From Anadara kagoshimensis (Eukaryota; Mollusca; Bivalvia; Arcoida; Arcidae): DNA of 64,000 nt. Each line of letters opens with the position of its first letter. Position 1 is the stretch's first letter. A model generated the notes under the pieces. That model saw only the letters and a program-made list of their open reading frames with translations, did no database searches and had not been told where the DNA came from. The stretch lies in contig CM037857.1 in assembly GCA_021292105.1 (NCBI GenBank), positions 33,922,680 to 33,986,679 on the forward strand, read 5' to 3'. The translations under genes and the position numbers were made by a program. Positions 22,912-33,494 of this stretch are shown piece after piece.

Positions 22912-24956
22912 AGACAAGAGGCCCATGGGCCTTAACGCTCACCTGAGGAATAGTACATATCTTATGCAGAGGTTCAATGGTCAATGACATTAATAAAAGA
23001 GAATATCAAAATTTTCAGTAGTAAGAGCCAAAAATATGCAAGTATTTTTGCAAATTAATTATAATAATTATCATATAAGTATGCTATATATAACACATTT
23101 AAAGTCTAGCTACAATATATTATTTATAAACAGCTAAAACATCTGTATATTAAAATGTGCATTAGGCCAATACCTACAATATTCCAATATACATGCCTAT
23201 ACAAAGAGTTTATAGTTTTTAAGATAATTAACCATTTAAGTATTCGTTTGCAACTATGACCTTGACCTTTGAACCTATGAACTTCATTCATATATCAAAA
23301 TGATTGTTGTGCAAATGCCTACAATATTCCAATATACATGCCTATACAAAAAGTTTATAGTTTTTGAGATAATTAACCATTTAAGTATTCGTTCGCATCT
23401 ATGACCTTGACCTTTGAACCTATGACCTTCATTCATATATCAAAACGATCGTTAGGCCAAGTTGTACCTTATTCCAATATACATGCCTATACAAAAAGTT
23501 TATAGTTTTTGAGATAATTAACCATTTAAGTATTAATTTGCATCTATGACCTTGACCTTTGAACCTATGACCTTCATTCATATATCAAAATGATCGATAG
23601 GCCAATACCTACAATATTCTAATATACATGCCTATACAAAAAGTTTATAGTTTCTGAGATAATTAACCATTTAAGTATTAGTTTGCATCTATGACCTTGA
23701 CCTTTGAACCTATGAACTTCATTCATATATCAAAATGATCGTTGTGCAAATGCCTACAATATTCTAATAAACATGCCTATACAAAAAGTTTATAGTTTTT
23801 GAGATAATTAACCATTTAAATATTCGTTTGCAGCTATGACCTTGACCTTTGAACCTATGACCTTCATTCATATATCAAAATAATCGTTAGGCCAATATCT
23901 ACAAGATTCCAATATACATGCCTATACAAAAAGTTTATAGTTTTGAGATAATTAACCATTTAAGTATTCGTTCAATTCTATGACATTGACCTTTGAACCT
24001 ATGACCTTCATTCATATATCAAAATGATCATTAGGCCAAAACCTACAATATTCCTATATACATGCCTATACAAAAAGTTTATAGTTTTTGAGATAATTAA
24101 CCATTTCAGTACTTGTTTACATCTGCGACCTTGACCTTTGAACCCATGACCTTTATTCATATATCAAAATGACCATTGTGCCATTACCTACAATATTCTG
24201 ATATACATGCCTATACAAAAAATTCATAGTTTTGCAGATAATTAACTATTTTGGTATTCTTGGACATCTGTGACCTTGACCTTTGAACCCATGACCCTGA
24301 TCTATGTATCAAAATGATCGTCATGTCAATACCTACAAATAACTGAAAATCCTACGCCATTATCACAAGAAATGTTAAAAAAATAGCATTTTTTATCAAA
24401 GGTCAAAAACTGGGACATGACCTTGACCTTCAACCTTGACATCAATTGGAAGAAAATTGCAAGACAAGATCAACAGTGAAAACTCCATACAATTATCTTC
24501 AGCCGTTATGAAGTTATAACAATAAATGTCTCATTTTAAAAATTACGTAATTTTACACAAAAAACGCGTAACCTATTTTTCGTCTAATTTTCATGAAAAA
24601 CACAATTTTAATGTTCCTAGGTATGCTGAATCCAAATATCCAATCAAAATTTGCTTGCACCTTTTGGTTTCAGAGAAGAAGATTTTTTTGTCTTTTTGCT
24701 ATTTTTAGTAACAGCGGCCATCTTGTTGGGCGTGGCCAAACCCCGAACACAATTTTGAAAGGCTGTTACCCAGGCATGATAATCACCTAGTTTCATCAAA
24801 TATGGCCCAGTAGTTTTGGAGGAGAAGATTAAAATGTAAAGTTTACACACGACGGACGACGCACGACGGACGACGGACGACGCACGACGCACGACGGACG
24901 ACGGACGGTGATAGATTGCAATAGCTCATCTAAGCCTTTGGCTCAGGTGAGCTAAT
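22912..24956. mobile_element. 2-kb element with CTCACCTGAG inverted ends and internal satellite
   Basis: The left end carries CCTTAACGCTCACCTGAG and the right end GGCTCAGGTGAGCTAA, an inverted pair. Inside are eight units of a 145-bp repeat, then a unique part with TTTTTGCTATTTTTAGTAAC and CCAGTAGTTTTGGAGGAGAA, then a GACGGACGACGCAC-type simple repeat at about 24848-24907. There is no transposase frame. I associate this terminal sequence with a widespread bivalve repeat (recollection, not checked). Confidence 0.78.
23160..24340. repeat. 145-bp tandem repeat, eight units, nuclear-receptor-like motif in each
   Basis: The motif TGACCTTGACCTTTGAACC starts at 23257, 23402, 23547, 23692, 23837, 23981, 24126 and 24271, a steady 145-bp step. 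A ninth, altered block is at 24418. On the other strand it reads TTCAAAGGTCAAGGTCA, which contains TCAAGGTCA (monomer site of ERR/NR5A-type receptors) and a DR1-like GGTTCAAAGGTCA. Confidence 0.9.
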
Positions 24957-25119
24957 AAAATATACAGACAATGTAATCTTTATGGCGCCGATGGGATTGT
25001 GGGATTAGTTTTGTTTTTCTATACTAACGTTAGTATGGTCTTCCCAGGGCTGGAAGTCAAGCTCATAACGTTAGTATGGTCTTTCCAGGAGTGGGGTGGG
25101 CGTGAAACTAATTACATAC

Positions 25120-25279
25120 CGAAAGTTAGTTAAGTAAAATCGAGATTTTCTAGATTAAAACATTTGCATTTAGTTTTGACAAAAATATTCATCAGTAGTT
25201 TCAAAAAGAGATTACAAATATTTGCTAAATTTAAGTTAAGGAAAATCTAAGCTAAGGAATGATTGTGAAACTGGGACCA
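25120..25279. mobile_element. MITE fragment, TTTCACAATCATT family
   Basis: The right end, GGAATGATTGTGAAACTGGG preceded by TTAAGTTAAGGAAAATCTAA, is well kept. The left end is degraded. Confidence 0.6.
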
Positions 25280-25463
25280 GTCCCCATAATACAGCAGATC
25301 ATTCAGGGAAAGGGTCAATCTATTATTTATGTTTCGACTGTGACGAGTACCAGCTAGTGTGCCGCGATATCTTACATGTAACTTGCTTAGTACACGTACT
25401 ATTGCATATATTCAACAGTTTGTATACATGTAACGATTATACCTGGCTACACCACACTTTACA

Positions 25464-25477
25464 GTTGCTATGGAAAC
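25464..25477. promoter_or_regulatory. X-box (RFX site) match
   Basis: GTTGCTATGGAAAC fits the RFX consensus RYYNYYATRRNRAC at every position. There is no gene start beside it, so function is open. Confidence 0.35.
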
Positions 25478-26445
25478 GGACGGGTTAATATAAGCCTTTG
25501 TCGGCTTGTTCGTGGATCCATTTCTATATTTTTGAATGTTGAATTATATATTGTATATTGCTTTTTGAGAATAAAATATTGTTTATACTAATCAAGCATG
25601 CTGTCCACAAATTGAAGCAATATTAGTCGTTATAGGCATTTGTGGTCGTTTTATAGGGATATCGTGTCGTGTTCATACGGGTACCCGTGACGTCTTACAT
25701 TGTTGGACTACTCGTTAATATTGATAGATTCCAAACTAAACTACACTTCTTGTGGCAAGTCAGATTTTTTTTGTTTCTCATTGTTGGTCGCTGTTGAAGT
25801 AACTGATATTACACTTAATGTCAATCTTTTATATTTTAACCATTTTAAATTACTTTACGAAGTAATAAATATTAATAATACCGCCCTGACCTGTAGCCCC
25901 AACTCAGAATAAGACGTACTTAGCTTAATCACACACTGGGGATTCTCAGGAAAAGTGTAATTAAAAACAAAAGTTAAATATCTAAGGCAAACTATCTTAA
26001 AATAACAAATATCTAGTATTTATTTGTTCATCGCCAATATTAACCAATATATATTCTCCATAAATGAGTGTTTAGATTCTTCTACATATTAGACTTTAGA
26101 GAGCGGGTTTACTAAATAGGTTCATTTTGACCATTTGGTTATCGTATACATGTACACGGCCACTGCTCAAACGAAAACACTTTCTACATAATTAAGTCTT
26201 TTCTTCTGGGGAAGGCATTGTAAATACGACAAAAACATGAAATAGCAATAGTGATACAGATGGTATTTTAGCATATTATTTTGAATAACAAAAATGATCT
26301 ACATTAATACTGACATTATCCGTATTCGAAGCCTGAAGTTGTATGTACGTGCTCAGTGAAAAAAATGATACAAAAATAATTATGGCTCTATATTACTTCC
26401 GAAACAAAACCTACGTTTATGATTAATTACCTTTTTTATTCTTAC

Positions 26446-26503
26446 CTTGTGTGTTCTGTGTATTCATAAACACTGACTATAAACACTGAAACGAAACCGA
26501 AAG
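26446..26503 (-). promoter_or_regulatory. Candidate non-coding exon 1 and IRF/ISRE-like promoter of the ADP-ribosyltransferase gene
   Basis: On the minus strand, CTTTCGGTTTCGTTTC (26503-26488) gives three TTTC/GAAA half sites, matching the IRF-type consensus GAAANNGAAA. About 40 bp further on comes CACACAAG|GTAAG, a near-ideal splice donor at 26446/26445. The first acceptor downstream that precedes a coding ATG is at 22877. A short untranslated first exon controlled by an interferon-regulatory-factor-like site would follow (inference). Confidence 0.4.
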
Positions 26504-26506
26504 TAG

Positions 26507-27629
26507 AATATGTGGGAAATACGCAATGATATCATGAATAGGCTAAGTACAGGAGGGGTTGCATCCCATAAATGTGGTGAATTTATCTTAGTTCTGGTGA
26601 GGCCCTTTCAGTGTTCATGATATGTGTGGGATATTTTTCTGAGTAATGGATAATAAAATGATTGTATTGCAAATACCACATGTAGTTATATAATAAAAAA
26701 ATTCCCTATCGCCGACGTTGTTCTTTCATTTACAGTAAATATGGAAGGTGAATAAGGTTACACTATATAAATATTATATTCTGATAGAGGACCAGTCCAT
26801 ATTGTCACCTAAAGACATTATAAAAATATAACAGCCTTTTTAAACATCGAACCACGTTCAATAAAACTACATGTATATAATTACATATTATACCAGTTTT
26901 AATTTTACAGTACTATACAGCCGTTTCGGAATACAATTCCTCATCAGTAGTGCTTGGACCAAAATTATGAAACCAAGATTGTTATCAAGATGTTGAAAAG
27001 ATATCTAAACGACCAAAATATATTTTACCAAAATTAGCTATAGAGGTGATACTTTGTATGAGGGAGTATACCTTAGTTTTTGAGGAATTTCAAATTTCAA
27101 CTAGCATCAAATTTAGATAATTGTATATTTTTCACTAATTAGTTTTTAATAATTATTATAAAATATACAAACTGACGTCTAGGAAAAATAGCACAAGATA
27201 AACCCTTCTTGCGACTAATAAATCTGTATATATAACTTATTGGCAGGACTTCCTTTAAAACTTTTAAAATTGGCTTGTTTCCGTCATTTGTAGATATGTA
27301 GATGTGAAGTGCGAGGGATTACATACATAATGAAGTCACTAAAATTCATAATATGTTCGTTGATGAAGATCATGTTTTTGTATGGGGCGCCATTCATTAA
27401 AACGTGTTGGTTTTCTTTTGCTGACCGATTTATATTTTGTATAATATATGAAGTGTTGTTAATATAGCTTCAGTAAATCGTCACTAAGTTATAGATCTCT
27501 ATCCATGTATTATTATGGTTTAAACTACGAATAATAAAATAGTGCGTCAAGTTTGACCTGACGGGTTGACCTTTAGTTTCAATATTAAATAGGTTTAATA
27601 GCCTGCGTGATTTAGGGACAACAACTAAG
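26507..27629. other. Intergenic; L1-type 3' tail at 26885-26990
   Basis: On the minus strand, AAAATTAAAACTGGTATAAT with TATGTAAT matches the 3' end of the LINE at 56420. It is preceded by GAGGAATTGTATTCCGAAAC. The rest shows nothing I recognise. Confidence 0.5.
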
Positions 27630-28512
27630 TTATACAGGGCTTTGGCAGGTTACACGGTCCCATGTACCCCGTCAACGATTCATGTACCCTGAGCCACAGG
27701 CGAAGGGTACATTCATCTTTGACGGGGTACATGGGACCGTGTAACCTGCCAAAGCCCTGTATAACGTTTTTGTCGCCCTTCAAAACGTTACCAGTTGGAT
27801 CTTTTTAACTTCCATTGACTTGCGTGCGTTGTCGCCATGTTTGTTTACCGTAACTAGACGTCAGAGATGTACGAGTTACTCCCCTTTTACCGCTAAACGT
27901 CGCGTGCTCTCATGTACCCCGGCAGATTTCCGAACATCGTTCCATGTACCCCGGCAAGTTAACCAATCGCTATACGAGAAATTTCTTTGAAGGATGACAA
28001 TATAAGTTATACAGGGCTTTGGCAGGTTACACGGCCCCATGTACCCCGTCAAAGATTTATGTACCCTGAGCCGCAGGCGAAGGGTACATTCATCTTTGAC
28101 GGGGTACATGGGGCCGTTTTTTTACAAAAACGTTATACAGGGCTTTGGCAGGTTACACGGCCCCATGTACCCCGTCAAAGATTTATGTACCCTGAGCCGC
28201 AGGCGAAGGGTACATTCATCTTTGACGGGGTACATGGGGCCGTGTAACCTGCCAAAGCCCTGTATAACGTTTTTGTCACCCTTCAAAGCGTTACCAGTTG
28301 GATTTTTTAAACTTCCATTTCGTATTATGTTTGACTTGCGTTCGCCATGTTTGTTTACCGTAACTAGACGTCAGCGATGTACGAGTTACTTCCCTTTTAC
28401 CGCTAAACGTCGCGTGCGTTCATGTACCCCGGCAGATTTCCGAACATCGTTCCATGTACCCCGGCAAGTTAACCAATCGCTATGCGAGAAATTTCTTTGA
28501 AGGGTGACAAGT
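27630..28512. repeat. Cluster of three near-perfect hairpins with linking repeats
   Basis: Hairpin 1 (27630-27764) has 46-bp arms that match base for base, starting TTATACAGGGCTTTGGCAGG. Hairpin 3 (28132-28267) has the same build with GGCCCC for GGTCCC. Hairpin 2 (28004-28115) has lost the end of its right arm. Between and after them lie two copies of a 240-bp linker (27765-28003 and 28268-28512) with ends TTTTTGTCACCCTTCAAA and TTTGAAGGGTGACAA. The linker repeats CATGTACCCCGGCA, echoing CATGTACCCCGTCAA in the arms. Confidence 0.88.
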
Positions 28513-28859
28513 TCCATTACCATAAACACTCGGTACCCAGTATTACTATCATGTGTCCTTATATATGAACTTTTTGTCACCCTTCAAAGAAATCCCCTGA
28601 ATTACACAATGGATATGTCTGCTTGAAAATTGAAATTAAAGGTCAAACGCCACGTCAAAGTTTACTCACTAGTACTTTACCTATTTACAAGTGTTATTTT
28701 TTAAATTGTGGGTAGCAGAAAACGATTACAAAATGTAATGCTGCTAAATTTCAATGAAACTGCGTGAAAAATGGTTAAATCTATCGACAGAAGTAATGGT
28801 GGCGATGTGACTTGTCATCACTTAAGATGGTAATTAAATTTACGTGCAAATATATCGTG
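28513..28859. other. Intergenic, nothing recognised
   Basis: One more TTTTTGTCACCCTTCAAAG end stands alone at 28568. No gene seen. Confidence 0.5.
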
Positions 28860-29021
28860 TACAGTCGAATCTGCCTTAAAGGCACCAACTGCTTTTAAAG
28901 ACCAGTAAAATTGATCCAAATGGCTTTATTCATATTTTTAACCTGTATATAAGGGCCACCTGTCTATAAAGATAACTTTTGATGGTTCTCTTTGGTTACT
29001 TTATAGACAGGTTTGACTGTA
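28860..29021. mobile_element. TA-flanked MITE, CAGTCAAACCTG family, copy D
   Basis: Starts TACAGTCGAATCTGCCTTAA and ends TATAGACAGGTTTGACTGTA. Confidence 0.82.
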
Positions 29022-29036
29022 TCTGCATATGACAAA

Positions 29037-29706
29037 CCTGCTCCCGCGACCTCACAGCAGTGGATATCCGACATCACAAGAGAGGATGTCTCACAACAGA
29101 GAATATCCGACCTCAGAAGAGAGGATGTCACAAAACAGTGGATGTCTGACCTAACAAGAGAGGTTGTCTCACAAGAGTGGATGTTCTACCTCACAACAGT
29201 GGATATCTGACCTCACAAGAGATGATGTCTCACAACAGTGGATATCCGACATCACAAGAGAGGTTGTCTCACAACAGTGGATATTCTACCTCACAACAGT
29301 GGATATCTGACCTCACAAGAGATGATGTCTCACAACAGTGGATATCCGACCTCACAAGAGAGGATGCCTTACAATAGTGGATATGCGACCTCACAAGAGA
29401 GGAAGTCTCACACCAGAGAATATCCGACATCACAAGATAGAATGTCTCACAACAGATGATATCTGACCTCACAAGAGAGGGTGTCTCACAACAGTGGATA
29501 TCCGACCTAACAAGAGGGATGTCTCACAACTATGGATATCCGACCTCACAAGAGAGGATGTCTCACAACAGTTGATGTCCAACCTCACAAGAGAGGATGT
29601 CTCACAAGAAAGTATGCCTCAAGAGAGGATGTCCGATCTCACAAGAGAGGATGTCTCACAACAGAGGATGTCCGACTTCACAAGAGAGGATGTCTCACAA
29701 CAGAGG
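29037..29706. repeat. 39-bp minisatellite, about 17 copies
   Basis: The unit is about 39 bp: GGATGTCTCACAACAGTGGA, then TATCCGACCTCACAAGAGA. Because 39 is 13 codons, several frames stay open for stretches and give repeats such as SDLTREDVSQQ. They are cut by stops and have no start or splice context, so I do not call a gene. Confidence 0.9.
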
Positions 29707-30036
29707 ATGACATTGGACAAACATAACAAGTTTAAAAAGTGAATACCAGACTTAAACGTTCTGTAGAGAAAATATTTTATGTTTTCTATATAAGACATTT
29801 GATATTTTTAACGTAAAAAAGATCACGTTATCGATTTTTGTGGAATGAAGGGGCATGTCCACATAACTCATATTTGTCAAACTAAATCACCCGTTCTGTG
29901 CCTTTAATTCTTCAATAATAAATTACCCCTTTATAACAGTGTTCCACTCACCCGTTCAGGTGTTCATTCAAGTCGATCGATTCCTACAACATCAAGGTTG
30001 GTGCATTTATAATTAATCCTTTTGTACTGTGTGTGT

Positions 30037-30078
<42 letters not shown>

Positions 30079-31384
30079 AGTTTAAAAAGTTTATTTGAAA
30101 TGTAGACAGTTTGAAAAAAAAACTACCAATGAGTGTCGACATTTATCTGTAATACATGCGAGCGAGATAAGATAATAATACATGGGTATAATTTTTATCC
30201 TACTGTAATGTATATGTATATATAGAGTGTTCGATTTATAATATGTGCAGTTTAAACTTGTATCGATTTAAAGCGCAATGCAATATGACGAGCTTGTGTA
30301 CAGAAAACAAGTAAGTAAATTATTCATTATAGTGACATAATGCATTTACCCTGTTTAGCTCTGTGAGTAGTATATGTACATGGGTCACAATAGCGATGGT
30401 TGATTGTTTAAAATTTAATCTGGTTTGAATAATCAAGTATTTATTTACTGTACAATAATAATAAAGAATTGTCTCGATCCAACAAATACACTAAAGGCCG
30501 ATAAATCACATTACACTTATTTAGATACATGTATTTACTTGTCAACATGTAAATTATGAGTGCGCCGAAAGTTTGTCTTGGAAAAGTAGTTACTGTGTGA
30601 AAGCAAATGAAGGTTCCAAGTACATGTATGTTGACATTATCAAAGTGTTCATGATATAGCACTGATGCCGATATTTATTTGTCTCAATCCGGAATATTCT
30701 GAATGAAAAGTGGCAGAGACTTTCGTCTTCGGTACACCACGTATATATATATATATATTATATATGTACATTTTATACATTTCTATTGAACAATTGTTAC
30801 TTATAATCTTCCAGTTTCTATACCAATTGAGTAGTTTTCTTCGTGTTTTGGAATGCTTAATTGTAAGTAGGGTTCCATTAATTATGGTAATTCGACTCCA
30901 GTTTCACTTAAGTTTCCAGTTTGGGTTTAGACTGTATTTTAGTAGAGCATTGCTCTATGTGTTCTTCCAACATAATTCCCTAGATAACATAGAGATCCCC
31001 GGTTTAAACACATTTAGACATGTATTCGTTTAACTTATGTTGATATTCCACTTTGTTAGTCGCCAACAATCCACCAATAGTAGTCTATTCCAAGGCAGCC
31101 ATCCAAATTCACCATTAAGGGCATCTAGACCCCCGAGAAAGTAACAATGACCAAGATATAGAATGGTGTTAATACAACTAAAACTGTGGTATAGCCTAAA
31201 ACGGGAACCACGAGTTTAAAGTGTCTCGTAAGTCAATAGTTCAATGACTTAAATTGAAGTAGATTTGATTTGTCGTTTCGTCCTTGACTTAGATATCTCC
31301 AAGATAACACTTAAGTTTATCATTTAATACTGTACAGCAGACAACGAGTGTTTTTTCCACGATAGTCCGTTGGCATTTTGTCAA
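29707..31384. other. Intergenic with (GT)n at about 30028-30075
   Basis: AT-rich unique sequence. A 107-codon frame at 30710 is hydrophobic and AT-driven and shows no domain. Confidence 0.5.
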
Positions 31385-31480
31385 GCTCTGTCTCTTGGTT
31401 GATTGATTTTACGTCCCAGTCAAGAATATTTCATTTATAGCGAGATGTCACCAGCTATATGTGATGGGGGGGGGGTTCTT
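31385..31480 (-). repeat. SINE tail fragment
   Basis: TTACGTCCCAGTCAAGAATA followed by GCGAGATGTCACCAGC is the inverted tail of the SINE at 14943-15228. Confidence 0.65.
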
Positions 31481-31869
31481 TAAGGTGCCACATCTCATCT
31501 CATATCATCGGTTTTAATGTATCTTCCGTATCTAGGTACTGTAATAGCTTTCTAACGTATCAGAGTTGAATGAAGTAAAAAGGAATAAGGTACAGTGATT
31601 TTTCAAATGACCTTCATTTATGTCGAGGCAAACAGTTCTAGGGTGGTTTGGTGTTTGACACCATTTGGATATAGAGGTCTTTTATCGGTAGAGAAGACAT
31701 AGAATAAATATGTTTATGCATGTCAATTGCTGCCACCCATCTCAAGCAAAGTGAAAATAAAGGGCTAAGTAAACGAAAGATTGATATCTACGTTCTTCGT
31801 ACAATTACAGATACATTTAATTGACAAATATGTACAATATGGAAATTGAAAACGGCATGGAAAATGGGA

Positions 31870-32120
31870 AGTTCGGATGACGAGTGGCCGAAATATTGAT
31901 ATACAATACAGACCTGTCGAAAGTTTTACATTGAGGTAACGAAAACCTGCCGAAGTTCGGATGCCGATAAGCCGAGATATTAATATACAATACAGACCTG
32001 TCGAACGTTTAACATTGAGGTAACAAAAACATGCCGAAGTTCGGATGCCGATAAGCCGAGATATTGATATACAATACAGACCTGTTGAAAGTTTAACATT
32101 GAGCTAACGAAAAGGAGTAG
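31870..32120. repeat. 84-bp tandem repeat, three units, from the CAGACCTG MITE
   Basis: CAGACCTGTCGAAAGTTT begins at 31909, 31993 and 32077 (one or two changes between units), an 84-bp step. Each unit also holds GCCGATAAGCCGAGATATT. Confidence 0.85.
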
Positions 32121-32182
32121 AAGCGACCAAGACGTACTATTAATTAGCTAGTAGCTGACAAACTACCTGAAGATAGCCGATA

Positions 32183-33067
32183 AGCTGCAAAGATATAGGT
32201 AACGAGGGCCTAAATTAGCAGCCGAGATATAGGTAACGAGGGCCTAAATTAGCAGCCGAGATATAGGTAACGAGGACCTAAATTAGCAGCCGAGATATAG
32301 GTAACGAGGGCCTAAATTAGCAGCCGAGATATAGGTAACGAGGGCCTAAATTAGCAGCCGAGATATAGGTAACGAGGGCCTAAATTAGCAGCCGAGATAT
32401 AGGTAACGAGGGCCTAAATTAGCAGCCGAGATATAGGTAACGAGGGCCTAAATTAGCAGCCGAGATATAGGTAACGAGGGCCTAAATTAGCAGCCGAGAT
32501 ATAGGTAACGAGGGCCTAAATTAGCAGCCGAGATATAGGTAACGAGGGCCTAAATTAGCAGCCGAGATATAGGTAACGAGGGCCTAAATTAGCAGCCGAG
32601 ATATAGGTAACGAGGGCCTAAATTAGCAGCCGAGATATAGGTAACGAGGACCTAAATTAGCAGCCGAGATATAGGTAACGAGGACCTAAATTAGCAGCCG
32701 AGATATAGGTAACGAGGGCCTAAATTAGCAGCCGAGATATAGGTAACGAGGGCCCAAATTAGCAGCCGAGATATAGGTAATGAGGGCCCAAATTAGCAGT
32801 CGAGATATAGGTAACGAGGGCCCAAATTAGCTGCCAAGATATAGGTAACGAGGGCCCAAATTAGCAGCCGAGATATAGGTAACGAGGACCTAAATTAGCA
32901 GCCGAGATATAGGTAACGAGGGCCTAAATTAGCAGCCGAGATATAGGTAACGAGGGCCCAAATTAGCAGCCGAGATATAGGTAACGAGGGCCCAAATTAG
33001 CTGCCGAGATATAGGTAACGAGGGCCCAAATTAGCAGCCGAGTTATAAGTAACGAGGGCCCAAATTA
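32183..33067. repeat. 34-bp minisatellite, about 26 copies
   Basis: The unit is GCCGAGATATAGGTAACGAG plus GGCCTAAATTAGCA. Its inverse, CCCTCGTTACCTATATCTCGGC, matches the interior of the CAGACCTG MITE at 37130-37336 (CCCTCGTTAGCTATATTTCG). Later units share a GGGCCCAAATT variant, so the array grew in blocks. Confidence 0.93.
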
Positions 33068-33469
33068 AAAAAACAAACATTGATTTTACAAAATTATCGT
33101 CCGCGATTCTCACAACTCGAAAAATTCTCCCAACTTAACTGTTCACAATGAATGACTTCATATTATTGCTGTCGGAAAAGGGAATTCCCCTAAAAGTAGT
33201 TCCGGCTACTATGGTGATACGGAATATTGTATTGCACATGTACGATACGGACCTTTGTATTACATGGCAAGAAAATGTAATGTATCGCTATAGTAAAGTT
33301 CAATGGGTATGTGATAATGTTTGAATATGCACCAATGCAGTAGTATTTATCATCGTAGATTATGCTTATACTGTATTAATTTTAATGGGCACGAGAGATT
33401 ATTGCAAAATGGTGTACTCTCTGCCAATTATAATATTTCATTTTTACGAATATCATTTTCTATTTATAG
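33068..33469. other. Upstream region of the NHL-like gene
   Basis: No TATA box or start site is clear. TTTCTATTTATAG at 33457-33469 is a fair splice acceptor, so the 5' UTR may be spliced here from an unseen first exon. Confidence 0.4.
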
Positions 33470-33494
33470 ATTTTTAACTGAAGAGGTTTCCATT

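Larger units (their letters stand above)
22877..26445 (-). other. Probable 5' UTR intron of the ADP-ribosyltransferase gene
   Basis: Bounded by an acceptor at 22877 (TTTATTTTAG) and a candidate donor at 26445 (CAAG|GTAAG, minus strand). It contains the 2-kb element at 22912-24956 and a MITE fragment at 25120-25279. The remaining 1.1 kb up to the donor shows no exon. The donor is a prediction; another first exon is possible. Confidence 0.45.

Noticed and set aside
24644-24892. 82-codon minus-strand frame starting with RRASSVV repeats
   Set aside because: The repeats come from the GACGGACGACGCAC simple sequence at the end of the CTCACCTGAG element.
27876-28580. Open frames of 64-153 codons on both strands
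   Set aside because: They arise from the hairpins and linkers, which read open in both directions because the arms are palindromic.
29013-29742. Several 64-82-codon frames
   Set aside because: They follow the 39-bp repeat and end at random unit changes.
32183-33067. Possible CRISPR-like array (34-bp units)
   Set aside because: Units follow each other without spacers, in a eukaryotic setting; it is a minisatellite. The same holds for 334-1115.
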